From the NCBI GenBank assembly GCA_947441895.1, contig CANEUT010000011.1, positions 1-18,133 of the forward strand: DNA of 18,133 nucleotides, read 5' to 3'. Position 1 is the first letter of the stretch, and the number at the start of each line of letters is the position of its first letter. The notes beneath the pieces were generated by a model. The model was given only the letters and a program-made list of their open reading frames with translations, was not told where the DNA came from and did not search any database. Position numbers and translations under genes: made by a program. Positions 13,258-18,133 of this stretch are shown piece after piece. This DNA comes from Rickettsiales bacterium. Lineage in GTDB: Bacteria > Pseudomonadota > Alphaproteobacteria > Rickettsiales > UBA3002.

Positions 13258-14034
13258 ATGACCTATTCCCCGCTGAACGATTTTCTTCTTTCCCAGCTTT
13301 TTACATTTTTGCTTATTTTTTGCCGCACCGGCTCGGCTATTATGGTGCTCCCGGGTTTTGGCGAACCGTATATTGCCCCGCGTATTCGCTTGCTGTTTGC
13401 CATTGCGCTGGCCATTTTGCTTACCCCCTTGCTTGAAGATAAAATTCCCACCATGCCCAAGGCGGGGCTTGGCCTTGGCATGTTGATGATTGCCGAAATT
13501 CTCATCGGTCTTTTTATTGGTACCATTGCGCGCATCATTCTTTCTGCCATTCACGTCGCGGGTACCATTATTTCACTGCAAACATCGCTTTCATCCGCCA
13601 CCATTTTTGATCCCAGCACCGCTGCGCAATCGACCGTCATCAGTAATTTGCTCAGCATTACGGTCATGACGTTATTTTTTGTGTTGAATCTTCATCACCT
13701 GGTGATTGCAGCGCTGGTACAAAGCTATGATGTTTTTACGCCAGGCGCATTTCCCAACGTTTCCGACATGAATATGCTGACGCTGCAAACATTCGGTGGG
13801 GCATTTACACTGGGCGTCATGCTGTCGGCGCCGCATATTGTTTACGGTTTACTGTTTTACATGGCGGGTGGGCTTATGAACCGCCTGATGCCAAGCTTTC
13901 AGGTGTTTTTTGTGCTCATGAGCCCACAAATTCTCATCGGCATGTTTTTACTTTTTGCCATTTTGCCCATGCTCTTGCGGGTGTTTATGGGGTCCATGGA
14001 AGATCAACTCAGCAATTTTATTGTACCACTTTAG
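13258..14034 (+). CDS. fliR: Flagellar export gate protein FliR
   Basis: A 258-aa, strongly hydrophobic protein. It begins MTYSPLNDFLLSQLFTFLLI and has the FliR motif FCRTGSAIMVLPGFGEPYIAPRIR (the conserved R.G......P.fg...vP...R) and later DPSTAAQSTVISNLLSI. About six membrane segments are visible. The frame extends upstream to 13207 in overlap with fliQ, but the ATG at 13258, 10 bp after the fliQ stop, gives the family's usual length and N-terminus. FliR completes the FliP5-Q4-R1 gate and contacts FlhB. A good ribosome-binding site is lacking, suggesting coupling to fliQ translation. Confidence 0.94.
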   Translation: MTYSPLNDFLLSQLFTFLLIFCRTGSAIMVLPGFGEPYIAPRIRLLFAIALAILLTPLLEDKIPTMPKAGLGLGMLMIAEILIGLFIGTIARIILSAIHVAGTIISLQTSLSSATIFDPSTAAQSTVISNLLSITVMTLFFVLNLHHLVIAALVQSYDVFTPGAFPNVSDMNMLTLQTFGGAFTLGVMLSAPHIVYGLLFYMAGGLMNRLMPSFQVFFVLMSPQILIGMFLLFAILPMLLRVFMGSMEDQLSNFIVPL

Positions 14035-14046
14035 GAAGCAGCCGCC

Positions 14047-15189
14047 ATGTCGGAAGAATCAGAAGACGATTCCTCAAAGACCGAAGAACCGACCCAGAAA
14101 CGGCTCGATGAGGCCCGTAAGAAAGGCCAAACCATATCGACGCGTGAGCTTAACCACTTTTTTATGATGCTGGCGCTGGCGTTTTTTATCATGGCGCTTG
14201 CACCTGCGTTTTGCATTTCTTTGATGAAGATACTAACCCCCTTCATCACCCGACCCGATGCGTTTGAAGTCACACCGGCAGGCGTTAAAGATACCTTTGC
14301 TAATGTCATCGCCGAAACAGCGCTCATCTTAGTCGTACCACTTATCTTACTCAGTTTTGTGGCTGCCATTGCGCCTGCCGTTTTGCAAGGCAAGCTTCTT
14401 ATTTCTGCGGAATCCATTAAGCCTAAACTCAGCAAAATATCGCCACTCTCTGGCTTCAAGCGCATTTTTGGCATGAAGGCGCTGGTGGAATTTCTTAAAA
14501 ACTTTCTGAAGGTCCTCATTGTCGGCATCGCCACGGTGATGACAGTGCTACCTTACCGTAACAACATGGAACGGCTGCTAACGACGGATAAAGCGTCGAT
14601 GCTTGAATTTACGCAAGCGATGGCAGGGCGCATGCTTATTGCTGCCTGCATTTTCCTCTTTTTTCTATCGCTGCTCGATTATCTCTATCAACGCATTATT
14701 TTCATGAAACAAATGCGCATGACCCGCCAGGAATTAAAAGACGAATATAAGCAACAAGAAGGCGACCCGATGGTCAAAGGAAAAATTCGCCAATTACGCC
14801 GCGAACGCGCCCAAAAACGCATGATGGCCAACGTGCCCAAAGCCGATGTCATTGTCACCAACCCCACCCACTATGCCATCGCCCTACAATATGATTCCGC
14901 AAGCATGCCCGCCCCCATCATGCTGGCCAAAGGCACCGATGGGGTGGCCATGCGCATTCGCGACATGGCGACAAAACATAAAATTCCTATTGTTCGCAAT
15001 CCGCCGCTTGCCCGCGTGCTTTACGAAACCACCGATATCGATGATGAAATTCCTATCGAGCATTATCAAGCGGTCGCAAAAATCATCGGTTATGTTTACA
15101 AACTCAAAGGTAAAAAACCAGAAAAACCCGGATCAGGTAAAGGGGGTGGCCCAACCAGCAATCGTCCTATTCTAAATATGAAAAAATAG
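14047..15189 (+). CDS. flhB: Flagellar export switch protein FlhB
   Basis: A 380-aa protein with the classic FlhB start (SEDDSSKTEEPTQKRLDEAR, then KKGQTISTRELNHF), four membrane segments between about residues 35 and 225, and a cytoplasmic domain holding the autocleavage motif N272-P-T-H (in VIVTNPTHYAIALQYD). Cleavage between Asn and Pro switches export from rod/hook to filament substrates. The C-terminus has a Pro/Gly/Lys-rich tail (KPEKPGSGKGGG). It starts 12 bp after fliR. A separate FlhB-C-like protein is encoded in the divergent operon, so the switch may have two alternative C-domains. Confidence 0.97.
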   Translation: MSEESEDDSSKTEEPTQKRLDEARKKGQTISTRELNHFFMMLALAFFIMALAPAFCISLMKILTPFITRPDAFEVTPAGVKDTFANVIAETALILVVPLILLSFVAAIAPAVLQGKLLISAESIKPKLSKISPLSGFKRIFGMKALVEFLKNFLKVLIVGIATVMTVLPYRNNMERLLTTDKASMLEFTQAMAGRMLIAACIFLFFLSLLDYLYQRIIFMKQMRMTRQELKDEYKQQEGDPMVKGKIRQLRRERAQKRMMANVPKADVIVTNPTHYAIALQYDSASMPAPIMLAKGTDGVAMRIRDMATKHKIPIVRNPPLARVLYETTDIDDEIPIEHYQAVAKIIGYVYKLKGKKPEKPGSGKGGGPTSNRPILNMKK

Positions 15190-15246
15190 AATAATGGTTG
15201 CCAAATCATGCGGTTCGCCTATCTTAAGCCAACAAAGGAATCCGCT

Positions 15247-16242
15247 ATGCGCTTCAATGAAAACGAATCAATGAGCCAAAATCAAATGGATTTTGTGCCA
15301 CGCGAGCAACGGGCCCAGCGACGCAATCTTATTAGTGCATTTTTTCTGACGACCCTTTTCGTCTTCGCCATCAATTACTTTCCTGCAGTCAAATATCATA
15401 CTTCAGCGGCGCTACTTTCAGCTATGACTGTGGCCACATTAGGTTTTTACATCCTCTATCGTCGCCAACATAATCTAGATTTGGTGATGACCACTGAATA
15501 TCAAAACTTACTATTTGCGCAGGCAGTGAGTCTGGGCACCAGCTTTTGTATGTTTGCGCGACGTGACGGCACGATTGTCTATGCGAACGATGGGGTGCAC
15601 GACTTGTTCCCCTATTTTTCTTATTCCGATTCGCAACTGCTCGATGCCATTTTTGAAGCAGGCAGCGTGCCAAAAATAGACCGCGAAAGACTATTATCAA
15701 CCATCTATAGCAGCGGCACCGACCGGCTTATATTCCCCATAAAATCACACACGGGAGAAGTAAAAGAATATGTGTTAACGGTTGAACCACTGGCTCGCCC
15801 AAGCGGTTTTTCCGTCATTCGTGGCCGCGAATATTTGAGCACACGCGCCGGAACACAACTGTTGCCTGATTTATTGCGCGCCACATCATCCGATAAACTA
15901 GACCATATGCTGACCCATACGCCCATCGCTCATTTCACCACCGACCCCTATGGCAGGCTTGAATATATCAACCCCGCCATGGAAAAACTATTGGGCTATG
16001 AAAACGGTGAGATGATGGCGAACAAGTTAACGCTTCGGCAAGCTGTTTTTCAACTAGCCGGTCGCACTATGCCTGATGACTACACCCTCGCTGACTTTTC
16101 TGGTGACGCCACCTTAAAGCATAAGAATGGAACGCATATTCCTGCGCTGCTATTTCAACATGTCCTGCGCGACAGCACCGAAAAAATCGCTGGTGTGACA
16201 GGTAGCATCATGCCTGTCGGAGGGGCGCTTCATGCTGGTTAA
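15247..16242 (+). CDS. Membrane-anchored PAS sensor protein (N-terminal half of a split CckA)
   Basis: I chose the ATG at 15247 because AAAGGA lies 7 nt upstream; ATG 15208 would add 13 residues without a good site. The 331-aa product has two membrane helices (about residues 28-46 and 52-71) with a short periplasmic loop. Two PAS-like regions follow, at about 80-190 (SFCMFARRDGTIVYANDGVH) and 220-328 (HFTTDPYGRLEYINPAMEKL). It ends abruptly after GVTGSIMPVGGALHAG with no kinase domain. In other alphaproteobacteria this two-helix/PAS module is the N-terminus of CckA, the kinase half of which starts 11 bp before this stop in another frame. Either the sensor and kinase are separate subunits or one base has shifted in the GGGG run at 16222-16225. 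Confidence 0.82.
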   Translation: MRFNENESMSQNQMDFVPREQRAQRRNLISAFFLTTLFVFAINYFPAVKYHTSAALLSAMTVATLGFYILYRRQHNLDLVMTTEYQNLLFAQAVSLGTSFCMFARRDGTIVYANDGVHDLFPYFSYSDSQLLDAIFEAGSVPKIDRERLLSTIYSSGTDRLIFPIKSHTGEVKEYVLTVEPLARPSGFSVIRGREYLSTRAGTQLLPDLLRATSSDKLDHMLTHTPIAHFTTDPYGRLEYINPAMEKLLGYENGEMMANKLTLRQAVFQLAGRTMPDDYTLADFSGDATLKHKNGTHIPALLFQHVLRDSTEKIAGVTGSIMPVGGALHAG

Positions 16243-17851
16243 TAAACCCTCACGGCTGGAGTTTAGCGAAAGCAAGCCCAGCGGTCTCACCATCAATAAC
16301 TATATTGAACTATCCCCCATTCCCACGCTGCGCATCGATAAAACCACCGAAATTATTGAAGGAAATGCAGCATTTTTGCGGCTTATGCGAAATAGTCTGC
16401 CTGAAGACCGGCGTATCACGCTTGAAGAATTTATTGACCCCGAAGACCGCCCGCTTTTTCAAGAACAATTTCGGCGTCTCAATAACCGTGAGAATGTTAC
16501 CCCTATTTCACTGACACTGCGCCCCCCTCAGGGAGAGGCAATTGTAGTTTTCACCTACATGACACTGATGGATCCGGGTGGAAATTTTCTGCCTTCGATT
16601 TATTTAGAAATGATCGACCAGACCGAGCAAAAAAACCTAGAAATGCGCTTTTCGCATTCGCAAAAAATGCAAGCTGTTGGTCAACTTGCAGGTGGTGTCG
16701 CGCATGATTTCAACAATCTTCTTACCGCTATGATTGGCTTTTGTGATTTACTACTTATGCGCCACCCTGCGGGTGATCCGTCTTTCGCCGACATTATGCA
16801 AATTAAGCAAAATGCCAACCGTGCGGCCAATCTGGTGCGGCAACTACTCGCGTTTTCGCGCCGTCAAACGCTGCAGCCAAAAACCATTGATTTAACCGAT
16901 GTGCTGGCGGAACTTGCCAACCTTATTCGCCGTTTGATTGGTGAAAATATTCAAATGAAAATACAGCATGGCCGTGAACTGGGTATGGTGAAGGCCGACC
17001 AAGGCCAGCTTGAACAGGTGATTATTAACCTTGCTGTAAACGCACGCGACGCCATGAAAGACGGGGGAACGCTCTCCATTCGTACCAGCAACATCACGCT
17101 TGATTCGCCCGATGCTTTGTCGCGTGACCTTGTCGCCCCCACTGAAGATGAAATTATCGCCCCCGGCGATTATGTGTTGGTGGAAGTAGAAGACACCGGT
17201 ACCGGCATCCGCCCCGAAATTATGGCCACTATTTTTGAGCCATTCTTCTCCACCAAAGAAGTGGGAAGCGGCACGGGGCTTGGTCTTTCCACCTGTTATG
17301 GCATTATTAAACAAACCGGCGGCTATATTTACGTAAAAAGCGATATGGGCGTGGGTACTAACTTTCATCTCTATTTTAAACGCTTTGAAGCCGATAAGAA
17401 TGCGATTGCTGCGGCGGCTGAAATTGCCGAAGATAAACATGGTAGCGACCTGACCGGCCGCGCCACTATTTTGCTGGTGGAAGATGAAACGCCAGTGCGC
17501 ATTTTTGCCGCCCGCGCCTTGCGCAACAAAGGGTATGACGTGTTGGAGGCCGATTCAGGCGAGAACGCGCTTGAGGTATTTGCCGAATATGCTGGCAACA
17601 TCGACATCATCATCAGCGATGTGGTGATGCCCGGTATTAACGGGCCAAAAATGATTACCACACTTTATGAAAAATATGCCGAACGCATGAAAAACATCAA
17701 AGTCGTCTTCATCTCTGGTTATGCCGAAGATGCGTTTGTGGATACCTATGGCTCCGAACGTGCTTTTAATTTTCTGCCCAAACCGTTCACTCTCAAACAA
17801 TTGGCCAGCAAAGTAAAAGACGTGATGGAAGCCAATGTGGCAGAAGCATAA
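16232..17851 (+). CDS. cckA: CckA-like hybrid histidine kinase (PAS-HisKA-HATPase-REC)
   Basis: A 539-aa cytoplasmic hybrid kinase. A PAS-like region spans about residues 20-135. The HisKA domain has H158 in QLAGGVAHDFNNLLTA, nearly identical to CckA. The ATP-binding domain has the N box NLAVNARDAM (266-275), G1 DTGTGI (321-326), F box FEPFF (335-339) and G2 GSGTGLGL (345-352). The C-terminal receiver has E417/D418/E419, phospho-acceptor D463 (IISDVVMPG), S495 and K517 (PKPF). In Caulobacter CckA phosphorylates ChpT, which passes phosphate to CtrA and CpdR, timing the cell cycle and flagellar genes. No membrane segment is present; that lies in the preceding, 11-bp-overlapping gene. GGAGGGG six nt upstream of the ATG is a strong ribosome-binding site. 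Location behind flhB is common in this class. Confidence 0.9.
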   Translation: MLVNKPSRLEFSESKPSGLTINNYIELSPIPTLRIDKTTEIIEGNAAFLRLMRNSLPEDRRITLEEFIDPEDRPLFQEQFRRLNNRENVTPISLTLRPPQGEAIVVFTYMTLMDPGGNFLPSIYLEMIDQTEQKNLEMRFSHSQKMQAVGQLAGGVAHDFNNLLTAMIGFCDLLLMRHPAGDPSFADIMQIKQNANRAANLVRQLLAFSRRQTLQPKTIDLTDVLAELANLIRRLIGENIQMKIQHGRELGMVKADQGQLEQVIINLAVNARDAMKDGGTLSIRTSNITLDSPDALSRDLVAPTEDEIIAPGDYVLVEVEDTGTGIRPEIMATIFEPFFSTKEVGSGTGLGLSTCYGIIKQTGGYIYVKSDMGVGTNFHLYFKRFEADKNAIAAAAEIAEDKHGSDLTGRATILLVEDETPVRIFAARALRNKGYDVLEADSGENALEVFAEYAGNIDIIISDVVMPGINGPKMITTLYEKYAERMKNIKVVFISGYAEDAFVDTYGSERAFNFLPKPFTLKQLASKVKDVMEANVAEA

Positions 17852-18036
17852 ATCCAAATGGCTCTGCATAAGCCACATTTTACCGTTGTCGCTAAAGCGT
17901 GGCGGGTGTAGCAATTGATGCTTGACGAACGGCCAAAACAAAGGCATGTTTGATTTACGGGACAATAATCAAAACCCAAAAAACCAATATACCGGGGTCT
18001 TTCATTTTACGACTTACACCACCAACGGAGCCAACC
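17852..18036. other. cckA-recA intergenic region
   Basis: 185 bp. A weak stem TGGCT/AGCCA (17859-17863, 17871-17875) followed by CATTTT could end the flagellar/cckA transcript. A TTGACG at about 17924 is a possible -35 for recA, but no convincing -10 lies at the right spacing. A single GAAC half-site follows it; a second half to complete an alphaproteobacterial LexA box (GAAC-N7-GAAC) is missing. GGAG (18027-18030) is the recA ribosome-binding site. Confidence 0.4.
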
Positions 18037-18133
18037 ATGTCAGCCAAACCAGAAATTAAATCTGCAGATAAAAAGAAAGCACTCGATTCTGCCCTCGCCC
18101 AAATCGAAAAAACCTTCGGCAAAGGCTCCATCA
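18037..18133 (+). CDS. recA: RecA recombinase, N-terminal fragment (3' partial)
   Basis: Thirty-two codons are visible: a short charged start (MSAKPEIKSADKK) then KALDSALAQIEKTFGKGSI. The latter is the almost invariant RecA N-terminal helix (ALxxALxQIEKxFGKGSIM) that mediates filament subunit contacts. The gene runs off the window's end. RecA binds single-stranded DNA for homologous recombination and triggers LexA self-cleavage. recA downstream of the flagellar/cckA block is on the same strand but separated by a 185-bp gap, so it probably has its own promoter. Confidence 0.93.
   Translation, partial: MSAKPEIKSADKKKALDSALAQIEKTFGKGSI

Noticed and set aside
16892..17440. 182-codon open frame on the minus strand
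   Set aside because: Opposite the conserved HisKA/HATPase region of the CckA-like kinase, where all motifs read on the plus strand.
17920..17945. LexA/SOS box upstream of recA
   Set aside because: Only one GAAC half-site is present (GAAC-N7-ACAA); neither GAAC-N7-GAAC nor CTGT-N8-ACAG is found, so the call cannot be supported.
17555..17965. 136-codon minus-strand frame reaching into the cckA-recA gap
   Set aside because: Mostly antisense to the receiver domain; no start signal or family resemblance.

Overview
The window is a chromosomal segment of a flagellated alphaproteobacterium. The evidence is the block flgB-flgC-fliE-fliQ-fliR-flhB followed by a CckA-type kinase, a CheY/CheZ pair, a stand-alone FlhB C-terminal-domain protein next to fliO-fliP, and a tsaE-amgK-murU recycling operon. 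Base composition looks close to balanced. I cannot place it below class; a deep-branching lineage (Rhodospirillales, Micavibrionales or Holosporales-like) is a guess.

Layout. Bases 1-2248 (+) hold the 3' end of a Cys-containing protein and a 566-aa secreted protein of unknown function, joined by an ATGA overlap. Bases 2218-4631 (-) are a tightly overlapping operon iscX-tsaE-amgK-murU: an Fe-S assembly accessory protein, a tRNA t6A ATPase, and the kinase/uridylyltransferase pair that returns cell-wall amino sugars to peptidoglycan. Bases 4678-8966 (+) carry cheY, cheZ and a 1101-aa exported protein with an N-terminal beta-rich (AMIN-like) region and a long TPR-like C-terminal region. Bases 8967-11432 (-) form a flagellar operon read as csrA, fhlB-like, FlgN/FliT-like, fliO, fliP, small membrane protein. 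The last two genes are separated by a 269-bp terminal-inverted-repeat element flanked by TA. Bases 11433-11661 are a divergent control region with a good sigma-54 promoter facing flgB. Bases 11662-17851 (+) are flgB, flgC, fliE, fliQ, fliR, flhB and a CckA-like kinase split over two overlapping reading frames. Bases 17852-18036 are intergenic, and recA begins at 18037 and runs off the end.

Together the genes make rod and basal-body parts (FlgB, FlgC, FliE), the export gate (FliO, FliP, FliQ, FliR, FlhB and an FlhB-like partner), a switch-signalling pair (CheY, CheZ), a post-transcriptional regulator (CsrA) and the kinase that probably links flagellar assembly to the cell cycle. Points most worth a second look: the TA-flanked element that sits exactly at a reconstructed TAATG stop/start junction, supplying fliP's stop codon and the next gene's ribosome-binding site; the split CckA; the AMIN/TPR protein in a motility locus; and the unknown secreted pair at the left edge. 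No tRNA, rRNA, CRISPR array or complete insertion sequence was seen.
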